Shown here: positions 1 through 9,063 of the stretch, piece by piece | Position numbering within the stretch: the stretch's first letter is position 1 | Layout: each line of letters starts with the position of its first letter | Assembly (NCBI RefSeq): GCF_000878195.1 | Contig: NZ_JXST01000002.1 | Span: 62,001 to 126,000 of the forward strand | Direction of reading: 5' to 3' | From: Mycolicibacterium llatzerense | GTDB taxonomy: Bacteria > Actinomycetota > Actinomycetes > Mycobacteriales > Mycobacteriaceae | DNA length: 64,000 nt | Notes under the pieces: model-generated | What the model saw: the letters and a program-made list of their open reading frames with translations, nothing else | What the model was told of the DNA's origin: nothing | Database searches by the model: none | Program-made: the position numbers and the translations under genes

Positions 1-2
1 CC

Positions 3-2603
3 TACGGGGACCAAAACCTGACCGTCTCGACCCACATGCTTGCCGATGCCCTGGCCTACCAGCGGGCGGCGGTGACCAAGGCACTCGATCCGCAGCACAT
101 CCGGCCACGCATCTTGCTCGCGGACGCGGTTGGTCTGGGTAAGACGCTGGAAATCGGCATGATCCTGTCCGAGCTGGTGCGACGTGGCCGTGGTGAACGC
201 ATCCTGATCGTCACGCCCAAGCACGTCTTGGAGCAGATGCAGCATGAGCTGTGGTGCCGCTTCGCGCTGCCATTCGTCCGCCTCGACTCGATTGGCATCC
301 AGAAGGTCCGTCAGAAGCTGCCGGCCACCCGTAACCCGTTCACCTATTTCAAGCGGGCCATCATCTCCATCGACACGCTCAAGAGCCCCCGCTACAAGGC
401 CCACCTGGAACGCCAGCAGTGGGATGCCGTGGTCATCGACGAGGCGCACAACGTCACAAACGTTGGCGTCATGAACAACGAGCTGGCTCGCGTCCTGGCC
501 CCGAACACGGAGGCGCTGATCTTGGCGTCGGCAACGCCGCATAACGGGAAGAACGAGAGCTTCGCCGAACTGCTTCGCTTGCTGGACCCAACCGTGGTGC
601 ACGCCGACGGCACCTTCACCAAAGACGATGTCGAGTCGCTGCTGATCCGTCGACACCGGCACAGCCCGGACGTCGCGGCCGAGGTCGGCAGCGATTGGGC
701 CGAACGCGCCGAGCCAGTGCACCTGCTGGTCAAGCCGTCCGTAGCCGAGGACGCGGTCGCCGCGGAGCTGTCGCAGACCTGGCTGCACCCCGCGTCCGGA
801 AGCTCTCCCTACTCCGGTGACACCACGGCCCTGTTCCCGTGGACGCTGGCCAAGGCGTTTCTGTCGTCGCCGGCCGCGCTGGCCGAGTCGATCAAGCAGC
901 GCCGCGCCAAGCTCGATCAGAGCGATCCCAAGCCGCGCGCTGAACTCAAAGCCCTCAACATCCTCGACGAGCTCAACAAGGAAGCCCTGGGCGAGCAGGC
1001 CGGCAAGTTCGCGGCATTGGTCAAGCGCCTCAAGCAGATTGGCGTCAGTAAAGGATCCGAGACACGCGCAGTGGTGTTCGCCGAGCGGATTGCCACGCTG
1101 ACCTGGCTGCGCAACAACCTGCCCACAGCGCTCGGTCTGAAAGCCGAGAACATCGCCATGCTGCACGGCGGGCTGTCCGACGTCGAGCAGCAAGAACTCG
1201 TCGACAGCTTCAAACTGGAAACTTCACCCATCCGGGTGCTGGTGACCGGCGACGTGGCCTCCGAAGGCGTGAACCTGCACGCGCAGTGTCATCACCTGAT
1301 CCACTACGACATCCCGTGGAGCCTGATCCGCATCGAGCAACGCAACGGCCGCATCGACCGCTACGGGCAGAAGCATCCGCCGGTGATGTCCTCGCTGATC
1401 CTGGAACCGTCCGACCCCGAATTCTCCGGTGACCTGCGGGTGCTGTCGCGGCTGCTGGAACGGGAGAACCAGGCCCACGAGACGCTCGGCGATGTGGCGT
1501 CGCTGATGGGCAAGCACAGCGTCACCGAGGAAGAAAACGTGATCCGCGATGTGCTCGCCAAGGGTGCCGAGCTCGACGACGCCGTCCGTACTGCTGCCGA
1601 GGTCGCTGCCGGGGACGACCTGGATGCGTTCTTCGCCGAATTCGACGCCGTCGAGGCCACCGCGATACCGCTGCCGGCATCGACACGCCAAAGCCTCTAT
1701 CCTGATGACCTGACCTTCCTCGACGAGGCGCTGCACGCGGGATTCCACGACAAGCCGCACGCCAAACCCGAGCAGGGCGGCATCGGCTGGACGGTCAGTG
1801 CGCCGCACGGCATCGCCGAACTGTCCCCGCCGCGCGATCTTCGGCAACGGCTGGCTCAGCTTCCACAGAACTATCTGCACCACGGCCGGGTACTCGAGCG
1901 GCTCAAGCTCGCCACCAACCCGACGGTCGGCACCGCCCAGTTGCGCATCGCGCGAGAAGGCAAGGGCATCAACAACACCACCTGGCCCGAGGCACACTAC
2001 CTTGGCCCGCTGCACCCCGTGCTGGACTGGGCCAGTGACCGCGCGCTGACGGCGCTGGGCCGCAACCAGGTGTTCGCGATCCGGGGCGACGTCGACGCCC
2101 CCACCGTGTTGCTCATGGGCACCTTGAGTAACAAACGGGGACAGCTGATCTCGCGGGTGTTCTCCACCGCGGTGTTCCCCAACCCGGCCAATCCTGATTT
2201 CTGCATGGTCGAAGCCCTTGAGGACATCAGCTTTCTCACCACGCAAACCGGCCTCAAACCCGGCTCATCCAATCCGGGACCGATAGCCGAAGCCGAGCGC
2301 TATCAGGCGCTGATCCCGATCGCCGTAGAACAGGCCCGCCTCCAGATGCGCACGGTACTCACTGCACAAGAAGCAGCCACCACCGAACGCCTGGCCCAGT
2401 GGCGCAAGCGGGCGCAGCGCTGGCACAACGATGCCGATCAACTCGAACTCTTCGGGGCGCAGCGCTCAAAGGTGAGCAAGCTCGGGCAGCGCATCAACGA
2501 CGAACAGCGGCTGGCCGACCTGCTGGCCCCCACCCAGCAACTGGTCCGCCCGCTGCTGGTCATCGTGCCCACCGACATCCCCGTCGCCGGAAAGGAACTC
2601 TGA
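3..2603 (+). CDS. SNF2-family DNA helicase, DrmD-like, 5' end outside window
   Basis: The frame is open from base 3, so the N-terminus is cut by the window edge. Starting at the first ATG (36) would leave only about 30 residues before the P-loop. Numbered from that ATG, the protein shows the Walker A motif GLGKT at 33–37, the DEAH box at 135–138, and motif VI (QRNGRIDR) from about 435. This is the SNF2/RapA type of superfamily 2 ATPase that translocates on DNA. About 400 C-terminal residues match nothing I recognise. In class 1 DISARM an SNF2 helicase (DrmD) sits next to an adenine methylase, and here the methylase starts 3 bp downstream, so they are surely co-transcribed. The defence role is inferred from context; the helicase family is clear. 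Confidence 0.88.
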   Translation, partial: YGDQNLTVSTHMLADALAYQRAAVTKALDPQHIRPRILLADAVGLGKTLEIGMILSELVRRGRGERILIVTPKHVLEQMQHELWCRFALPFVRLDSIGIQKVRQKLPATRNPFTYFKRAIISIDTLKSPRYKAHLERQQWDAVVIDEAHNVTNVGVMNNELARVLAPNTEALILASATPHNGKNESFAELLRLLDPTVVHADGTFTKDDVESLLIRRHRHSPDVAAEVGSDWAERAEPVHLLVKPSVAEDAVAAELSQTWLHPASGSSPYSGDTTALFPWTLAKAFLSSPAALAESIKQRRAKLDQSDPKPRAELKALNILDELNKEALGEQAGKFAALVKRLKQIGVSKGSETRAVVFAERIATLTWLRNNLPTALGLKAENIAMLHGGLSDVEQQELVDSFKLETSPIRVLVTGDVASEGVNLHAQCHHLIHYDIPWSLIRIEQRNGRIDRYGQKHPPVMSSLILEPSDPEFSGDLRVLSRLLERENQAHETLGDVASLMGKHSVTEEENVIRDVLAKGAELDDAVRTAAEVAAGDDLDAFFAEFDAVEATAIPLPASTRQSLYPDDLTFLDEALHAGFHDKPHAKPEQGGIGWTVSAPHGIAELSPPRDLRQRLAQLPQNYLHHGRVLERLKLATNPTVGTAQLRIAREGKGINNTTWPEAHYLGPLHPVLDWASDRALTALGRNQVFAIRGDVDAPTVLLMGTLSNKRGQLISRVFSTAVFPNPANPDFCMVEALEDISFLTTQTGLKPGSSNPGPIAEAERYQALIPIAVEQARLQMRTVLTAQEAATTERLAQWRKRAQRWHNDADQLELFGAQRSKVSKLGQRINDEQRLADLLAPTQQLVRPLLVIVPTDIPVAGKEL

Positions 2604-2606
2604 GCC

Positions 2607-5600
2607 ATGCCGTCCTACGATTCCATCGTCGTCGGCGAGGACTGGATCAGCGAGCACTACTTCACCACCGACTCCACAAAGGAATCCTTCCAGGGCAAGG
2701 TGGTCGAGCTGCGCAAGCAGTGGGATGCCGAGGCAGCCGAGGGTCGGGATACGGTGCGCCGCCGGCTGTTGGCCGCTGCCGGCGAATTGCAGACCGAGTT
2801 GTCGACGTTGGCCGAGAACCCGGATGGGGCGCCCCCTGCGCACGCCACGATTCGGACCGTGCTCGGGTTTCCCGAGACGCTGGCCGACTACGCCGGCGAG
2901 CGCGCTGGTACCGAGCTGACACTGCCCAACGCCCGGCCGGCCGGTGTGACGAGCATGTTGTTGCTGCAGGCCCGCCCGGTCGAATCGGTCGATGACCTGC
3001 TCGACCCCGAAACCGGGCTGCTGCTCGACTCGGGGGAGGAGGACGGCAAGCCCATCGGCTCGGTGACCAAGGCGGTGTCGGCCGCATTCCGCGCTGATGA
3101 ACCCCCTGCGTTCATCGTGGTGCAGGCCGGCCAGTGGGTGCTGCTGGCCGAGGCGCAGCGGTGGGCCGAAGGTCGGTACCTCGCCGTCGATTTGCTGGTG
3201 GTCACCGAACGTCGCGACGACAAGCGCGGTGGAGAACTCGACCGGGCAGCCGCGATCCTCGGCCGTCAGGCGCTACTGCCCGCGGCGGACGGAAATATCT
3301 GGTGGACAGGTGTTCTCGAAGATTCGGTCAAACACACCGTCGGGGTCTCCAAGGATCTGCGTGAAGGCATCCGGCTGTCCATCGAGATCATCGCCAACGA
3401 CGTGGTGCGCCGCCGCGCCGACCGCGGCCTGTCACTGGAGGAGATCGATGCCCAACAGCTCGCCAAGCACTCGCTGCGCTTCCTTTACCGCATTCTGTTC
3501 CTGCTCTACGCCGAAGCTTCCCCGGAGATGCGGGTGTTGCCCTCGGGTGCACCCGAATACGGTGAGGGGTACGGCCTGGATCGACTGCGTGAGCTGACGT
3601 TGACCGAATTGGTGTCGCCCACCGCGAAATCCGGTACGCACCTGTATGAGTCGCTGGCCAAGCTGTTTCATCTTGTCGACGGCGGTCATCACCCGCGCAC
3701 TTCCGAGGCGGGCGATGGAACCGACGATCCGGCCCCCGGTTTGGAGTTCAACGAGCTGCGCGCCGACCTTTTCGCACCTGTTTCAACTGAACTCATCGAC
3801 CAGGCCGGGCTCAGCAACGAGGCCACGCAGCGGGTACTGCAACACCTGCTGCTGTCCAAGGAGTCGAAGGGCCGCAAGGGTACTGACCGCGGGTTCATCT
3901 CGTATGCCGAGCTCGGCATCAACCAGCTCGGCGCGGTCTATGAGGGGCTGATGTCCTACACCGGCTTCTTCGCCGACGAAGACCTCTACGAGGTGGCCAA
4001 GAACGGTGACCCGGAGAAGGGGTCGTGGGTGGTTCCGGTGACCCGCGTCGATCACCTCTCGGAGTCCGATTTCGTGACGACTGAGGACGAGGCCACCGGC
4101 GAAAAGATTCCGGTGCTTCACCGTCAGGGCACCTTCGTGTTCCGGCTCGCCGGCCGTGAACGCCAACAATCGGCTTCGTACTACACACCCGAGGTGTTGA
4201 CGAAGTTCGTTGTCTCCCAGGCCCTCGAAGAGCTCCTCGACCAGAACGACGAGCGCACGACGCCGGAGCAGATTCTTCAGCTCACCATCTGCGAGCCCGC
4301 GCTGGGATCAGGTGCGTTCGCGATCGAGGCGGTGCGCCAACTGGCGGCGGAGTATCTCAAGCGTCAGCAGGAAGACCTGGGCAAGGTCATCGACGCCGAC
4401 CGCTACCAGGTCGAACTGCAGAAGGTGAAGGCGTACCTTGCGCTGCATCAGGTGTACGGGGTGGACCTGAATGCCACGGCGGTGGAGCTGGCCGAGATCT
4501 CACTGTGGCTCGACACCATGGTCGCCGGGCTGCAGGCACCGTGGTTCGGTCTGCATCTGCGGCGGGGTAACTCGCTGATCGGCGCGCGGCGAGCCGTTTA
4601 TGAGCCGACCTCGCTGGCGAAGAAGGCCTGGCTCAAAGCGGCGCCGAAAGATGTACCGTTTGGAGACGAGATCGGTGCCGCTATCCACCACTTCCTGCTG
4701 CCCTCTGAGGGCTGGGGCGCGGTCATCGACACCGTCGAGGCGAAGACCTACGCCCCGGACAAGCGTGAAGAACTGCGGCTGTGGCGCAACGGCATTCGCT
4801 CCAATCCAAGCCCGGCGATCAAGAAGAGGCTGGCTGGGCTAGCGCAGCGCGTGGAAACGTTGTGGGAGTTGACGTTGCGCCGGCTCACCATCGCCGAATC
4901 TGAGATCCGTCGTGACATAAACGTGTGGGGGCTGGAGGATCACGGCGCCTCGGGTGCGGTGGTTACCCGCGAACAGATCGAGGAAGTACTGCACAACGAG
5001 AACGGCGCTTACCGCAGGTTGCGGCGCGTGATGGATGCGTGGTGTGCGCTGTGGTCCTGGCCGCTAACAACGGACATCGAGCCGCCTGACTGGGATCAGT
5101 GGGTCGGTGGATTGGAGGCGATCATTGGGGTACCACCCAAGGCTGGCAAGTTTGAGAAGCATGGGCAGATCAGCCTGGCCGCCGACTTGAGCTGGCAGGA
5201 CCTTGACCTCGCCGAGGACAACGACCGCACCTTCGCTCAAGCGCTTTCAATAGACAAGGCGCTCGATGGCTTTCCGTGGTTGAGGGTCATCGAGGCCATC
5301 GCCGAGACACAGGGCTTTTTCCACTGGGAATTGGACTTTGCACCGGTTTTCGCCCGCGGCGGGTTCGATCTGCAGGTCGGTAATCCGCCCTGGGTTCGGC
5401 CCGATTGGGACGAAGCGGCGTTTCTTGCGGAGATTGATCCGTGGTGGCAACTGGTCGAAAAACAAGCCGAGGAAATAAGAGTTTCGAAGCGCGACGAGAC
5501 CATCGCTTGTGCGGGAGTGAGGAGCGCACTTCTGGCGGAGCGATCAAGCCTTGCCGGGTTAACTGAGCATTTGAGTTCAATTGCTGACCGGCCTGTGCTT

Positions 5601-7202
5601 GCTGGACTTCGTACGGATCTTTACCGGTGCTTCATGGACCGCACATGGCGGTCCATGGATTCTGCCGGGATTGTTGGTTTGATTCACCCTGAAAGCCATT
5701 TCACTGAATTGGCGGCAAATGGCTTGCGCCGCGAGACATACCGGCGTCTACGGCGGCATTGGCAGTTCCGCAACGAAAAGCGCCTATTTGAGATTCACAA
5801 TGCAAAAGAATATGGCGTCCACATTTATGGCATCCCACGCGAAACGCAGTTCTTGCAGGCGGCGTCACTTTATCATCCAGAAACGATAGTCCGATCGTTT
5901 AAGCACGACGGCTCCGGTTCGGCGCCTGGGGTGAAGGATGAAGATGGAAACTGGGATCTTCGACCTCATGCCGAGCGCATCATCGAGGTGACGGAGTCTC
6001 AGCTTGCTACTTGGGCCACGCTCGTCGATGAGCCCGGAACGCCCGCTGCCGAGGCGCGAATGCTCTACTTGGTTAACAAGGCCAGCGCCCAAGTGCTGGA
6101 TAAAATTGCAGCTGCTCCTCGGCTAGGGGACCTCGACTTTGAATGGACGCTAGGTTGGGACGAGGCGGCGGCGCGTAAGCGTGGGTTTATCGCAGTTTCA
6201 TCAAGCGTTCCAGAGCGGTGGAACGATGTGATTTTGCAGGGTCCACACATCACGGTCGCCGCACCACTGCATCAGCAGCCGAACCCCACTATGCGTAGCA
6301 ATAGAGATTACTCAACCATTGATTTGGAGAACATCGGCGAGAGCTTTATTCCCCGGACAAGCTACAAGATCGCCGCTCAACGTGACGAGTACTTCCGTGC
6401 ATATCCGAGCTGGCACGGTGAGTCGAGTACGTCGTACTTCCGGCTTGGTTGGAGGGAGATGTGTAACGTCGCGAATGCGCGCACGCTGCATTCTGCGCTT
6501 CTCGCCCCTGGTCCGTCGCATGTCGGTGGAATCATGACGCTATCCACTTCGAAAGCTAGCGATCTCGTCGTATGCGCGTCGATTGCGAGCTCGTTGGAGT
6601 CCGACTTCCTGATCAAAGCGATGGGAAATGGTCATATCAAGGCTGGTGCCATTAGCAGGATCCCCCACGTCTCAGGTCACAGCCTCGAGGCTCGAATTCT
6701 TCTCCGCTCCCTGCGGCTTAACTGTGTAGTCGGTGCGTACGCGCCCCTCTGGGCTGAGCTATACAACGCAATGTGGCAACAGGATTCATGGGTACCGCAT
6801 ATCGGCGTCGACTACACCGGGCGCGCACCACTCGGGGCAGTCGGGCCGAAATGGGAGTGGCCGACACCGCTGCGTCGGGCAGCCGACCGTCGCCAAGCTC
6901 TTGTGGAGATCGACGCCATCGTCGCGATCATGCTCGGCATCACAGCCGAGGAACTACTCACGATCTACCGCACACAGTTCCCGGTGTTGCAGAGGTACGA
7001 GCGGGACGCGCTTTATGATTCGAACGGCCGGCAGCTGCCCGGCAAGCTCGCTTCCGAGTATCGCAGGAAGGGCACGGTGAAGCCCGAAGATCTCACTGTC
7101 GATGGCATCACTTTCGTTGAGCCGTTCGTCAGTGTAGATCGAGAGCGCGATATGGAGTTGGCGCACAAGCACTTCAGCGACTTGGCTGGCGTGCGCTATT
7201 AG
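2607..7202 (+). CDS. Large Eco57I/PglX-type adenine-specific DNA methyltransferase, DrmMI-like
   Basis: A 1531-residue class I SAM-dependent N6-adenine methylase. The SAM-binding motif I (PALGSGAF) is at 564–571 and the catalytic motif IV (NPPW) at 926–929. The roughly 355 residues between them, and the ~550-residue N-terminal region, fit the long Eco57I/PglX/DrmMI families. No PD-(D/E)XK nuclease motif was seen, so it probably marks host DNA for the neighbouring helicases or supplies target recognition. Its ATG follows the SNF2 stop by 3 bp, with AAAGGA about 12 bp upstream. Bases of roughly 5440–6760, probably the target-recognition region, look AT-richer than the rest, as expected for a diversifying domain. 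Confidence 0.9.
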   Translation: MPSYDSIVVGEDWISEHYFTTDSTKESFQGKVVELRKQWDAEAAEGRDTVRRRLLAAAGELQTELSTLAENPDGAPPAHATIRTVLGFPETLADYAGERAGTELTLPNARPAGVTSMLLLQARPVESVDDLLDPETGLLLDSGEEDGKPIGSVTKAVSAAFRADEPPAFIVVQAGQWVLLAEAQRWAEGRYLAVDLLVVTERRDDKRGGELDRAAAILGRQALLPAADGNIWWTGVLEDSVKHTVGVSKDLREGIRLSIEIIANDVVRRRADRGLSLEEIDAQQLAKHSLRFLYRILFLLYAEASPEMRVLPSGAPEYGEGYGLDRLRELTLTELVSPTAKSGTHLYESLAKLFHLVDGGHHPRTSEAGDGTDDPAPGLEFNELRADLFAPVSTELIDQAGLSNEATQRVLQHLLLSKESKGRKGTDRGFISYAELGINQLGAVYEGLMSYTGFFADEDLYEVAKNGDPEKGSWVVPVTRVDHLSESDFVTTEDEATGEKIPVLHRQGTFVFRLAGRERQQSASYYTPEVLTKFVVSQALEELLDQNDERTTPEQILQLTICEPALGSGAFAIEAVRQLAAEYLKRQQEDLGKVIDADRYQVELQKVKAYLALHQVYGVDLNATAVELAEISLWLDTMVAGLQAPWFGLHLRRGNSLIGARRAVYEPTSLAKKAWLKAAPKDVPFGDEIGAAIHHFLLPSEGWGAVIDTVEAKTYAPDKREELRLWRNGIRSNPSPAIKKRLAGLAQRVETLWELTLRRLTIAESEIRRDINVWGLEDHGASGAVVTREQIEEVLHNENGAYRRLRRVMDAWCALWSWPLTTDIEPPDWDQWVGGLEAIIGVPPKAGKFEKHGQISLAADLSWQDLDLAEDNDRTFAQALSIDKALDGFPWLRVIEAIAETQGFFHWELDFAPVFARGGFDLQVGNPPWVRPDWDEAAFLAEIDPWWQLVEKQAEEIRVSKRDETIACAGVRSALLAERSSLAGLTEHLSSIADRPVLAGLRTDLYRCFMDRTWRSMDSAGIVGLIHPESHFTELAANGLRRETYRRLRRHWQFRNEKRLFEIHNAKEYGVHIYGIPRETQFLQAASLYHPETIVRSFKHDGSGSAPGVKDEDGNWDLRPHAERIIEVTESQLATWATLVDEPGTPAAEARMLYLVNKASAQVLDKIAAAPRLGDLDFEWTLGWDEAAARKRGFIAVSSSVPERWNDVILQGPHITVAAPLHQQPNPTMRSNRDYSTIDLENIGESFIPRTSYKIAAQRDEYFRAYPSWHGESSTSYFRLGWREMCNVANARTLHSALLAPGPSHVGGIMTLSTSKASDLVVCASIASSLESDFLIKAMGNGHIKAGAISRIPHVSGHSLEARILLRSLRLNCVVGAYAPLWAELYNAMWQQDSWVPHIGVDYTGRAPLGAVGPKWEWPTPLRRAADRRQALVEIDAIVAIMLGITAEELLTIYRTQFPVLQRYERDALYDSNGRQLPGKLASEYRRKGTVKPEDLTVDGITFVEPFVSVDRERDMELAHKHFSDLAGVRY

Positions 7203-7268
7203 CGGAATGTGTAGCCGGGGACCTGTAGATAGGGGATGCCTTACGGGTGAAATCAGGGAAGGTGCAAC
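7203..7268. other. Gap between methylase and ABC-3C cassette, with strong RBS
   Basis: This is the only real gap inside the 1–19647 cluster. It has no recognisable promoter hexamers. It contains AGGGAAGG at 7255–7262, six bases before GTG 7269, which is a better ribosome-binding site than the one in front of the effector gene itself. Confidence 0.5.
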
Positions 7269-7334
7269 GTGAATGGAACCCACAGCGGCGGCACCTTGAT
7301 GCGGCAGTTGCGTAGCAAGGGTGGCCTCTCATGA
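7269..7334 (+). CDS. Possible 21-residue leader ORF upstream of the ABC-3C effector
   Basis: A GTG-started ORF of 21 codons plus stop, preceded by AGGGAAGG with a six-base spacer. Its TGA stop overlaps the ATG of the next gene as ATGA, the typical arrangement for translational coupling. The peptide is basic and glycine-rich (it begins MNGTHSGG) and matches nothing I know. It may only deliver ribosomes to the effector gene, or it may be a regulatory leader. The RBS and overlap are visible; whether it is translated is inferred. Confidence 0.4.
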   Translation: MNGTHSGGTLMRQLRSKGGLS

Positions 7335-8566
7335 GTGCAGCTGGAAAGAACCGGTTCAGTGCCGCAGGGTCAGCACTCGGCTACCTAGCTCAGGTTGAGT
7401 ACGCGTTGCTCATCGCGCTCGAACGAATGGACAGCGACGAGAGCTTCCGGCTGTCCTTGGAGACTCTTGACGACATCGCCTTCGAAGTCGAGGGGCAACC
7501 GCGCGAACTGTGGCAGACCAAACACCACGTCAATCAACAGGGTTCCTTAGGCGATGCGAGCCCTGACCTCTGGAAGACGCTTCACAACTGGATCGAGACC
7601 TCCACCAACTCGCCTGCTGCCAACTTCCTCTTCACGACTACTACCGCCGGCGCTGGCACTGCTGCAAGCCTGCTTGGACCCTCGCGCACCAGCCAGGACG
7701 TGAGCACTGCGCGCGAGAAGCTTGATGCCGTTGCTCGTGCCGCAGGCAACGCATCGTCCGCGGAGTACTACTCAAAGTACCTCTCACTTGATGAACAAGG
7801 GCGAACGGATCTGCTAAGTCAGACCGTCGTACTGGATGGCGCCGTTGTCGCAGAGGGCATTACAGATCGCCTCGTCGCAACCGTTCGAAAAGCCACCCCT
7901 CGGCAACGCCGCCTGCCCTTAGTCGAGCGGCTGCGTGGTTGGTGGCACGGCCGCGCGATGGAACACCTCACGCGTGTTGCTCTGGGCGAAATCGATTGGA
8001 TCGACATCCAGGAGGTAGAGGACCAGCTATTGCTGATCGCGCAGTCACTGCGAGATGACAACCTTCCACTCGACTTCGAGAATGACCCGCAGCCGATGCA
8101 GCGTGACGTCGATGATGACGACAGGATTTTTGTTGAGCAACTGCAGGTGATCATGCTCCACCACGAGCGCATCAGGCAGGCGGTCTACGACCACAACAGG
8201 GCTTTCCTGCAACGGTCTCGGTGGCAGCGAGAACAGCTGCTCGCGATCGGCGAACTTGACGCGTACGACCGGCTCCTGGTGGATGCGTGGAAGCGGGTGT
8301 TCCTCCCGTTGGAAGAACCATCCGGCGATGAGGAAGCGACCGACGAACAAAAGTGCAGTAAAGCCCGGGAACTCTACGCGAAGCTGCAGCAACGCACTCT
8401 GCCCGAGATCCGCCGGGAAATGAGGTCATCGGGATATGTTCCGCTCGGGTCACTCCACATCATCGCCGACCGATTGGAGATCGGCTGGCACCCCGACTGG
8501 GTCGACGTCCTCAAACACCGCCTGGCCGAAGTGCGGAGCGGCGAAGAAGGACGTGGTGTCGCATGA
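7331..8566 (+). CDS. ABC-3C effector: Cap4/DUF4297-like nuclease with ABC-3C C-terminal domain
   Basis: A 411-residue protein. The N-terminal region carries the acidic pair DD at 47–48 followed by the QTK motif at 62–64 and the segment LWKTLHNW. This is the pattern of the DUF4297 (Cap4-type) PD-(D/E)XK-like dsDNA nucleases. The last ~60 residues, including a short segment IADRLEIGWHPDW, resemble the C-terminal domain by which ABC-3C effectors attach to their partners. The stop overlaps the next start as ATGA. ABC-three-component systems are predicted conflict systems in which an SMC-like ATPase controls a toxic effector. Nuclease activity is inferred from the motif. Confidence 0.8.
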   Translation: MSAAGKNRFSAAGSALGYLAQVEYALLIALERMDSDESFRLSLETLDDIAFEVEGQPRELWQTKHHVNQQGSLGDASPDLWKTLHNWIETSTNSPAANFLFTTTTAGAGTAASLLGPSRTSQDVSTAREKLDAVARAAGNASSAEYYSKYLSLDEQGRTDLLSQTVVLDGAVVAEGITDRLVATVRKATPRQRRLPLVERLRGWWHGRAMEHLTRVALGEIDWIDIQEVEDQLLLIAQSLRDDNLPLDFENDPQPMQRDVDDDDRIFVEQLQVIMLHHERIRQAVYDHNRAFLQRSRWQREQLLAIGELDAYDRLLVDAWKRVFLPLEEPSGDEEATDEQKCSKARELYAKLQQRTLPEIRREMRSSGYVPLGSLHIIADRLEIGWHPDWVDVLKHRLAEVRSGEEGRGVA

Positions 8567-9063
8567 GCGTCGCTGTGCCTCTCGTTGCCCCGGACTCCGA
8601 GACGAGCGCACTGTTCAACCCCGCCTTCTGCGCGGTACTGCTCAACGGCGCAACCAAGGCTTACGCGACCAAAGCCGGCGAACCGATGCCGGTTATATAC
8701 GCGTTTCTCATCCTGCCCAGCGCGCTACATAAGCCGACGCGCGACGCACTGCCGTCCACGACCGCTTCGTCGATGTGGAGCTGGCTGAGAGCTAACCCGG
8801 TGCTGCTCATGGACTTCGCTGACCGAGTACGAACATTTCGGCCGTTCACCGCCGCCGCGATCATCTTTGGACTCCAACATGACATCTTGACTGGATCGCC
8901 GGCCGCGATAGCAGCGGCGAAGATGGGCCGTCGCCCCCGCACACTCCGTCCAACCGAGGACTGGACTGCCTGTCTTAAGGCCGCCGAGTTCCTTGGACGT
9001 TGGTTCGGAGGATCCGGCGCCGACGAAGCCACCAACCTCGCTCAATGGGGAGTTCGACCGTGA
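8563..9063 (+). CDS. ABC-3C middle component
   Basis: A small 166-residue protein that starts within the effector stop (ATGA) and whose own stop overlaps the ATPase start (TGATG). It shows the pattern of the ABC-3C middle component: FNPAF near the N-terminus, then YAFLILPSALH and a TRDALP segment, followed by helical sequence. No catalytic motif is present. In this family the middle component is thought to be an adaptor, possibly with a winged-helix-like fold, between effector and ATPase. Gene order and tight overlap support the assignment as much as sequence does. Confidence 0.8.
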   Translation: MSVAVPLVAPDSETSALFNPAFCAVLLNGATKAYATKAGEPMPVIYAFLILPSALHKPTRDALPSTTASSMWSWLRANPVLLMDFADRVRTFRPFTAAAIIFGLQHDILTGSPAAIAAAKMGRRPRTLRPTEDWTACLKAAEFLGRWFGGSGADEATNLAQWGVRP

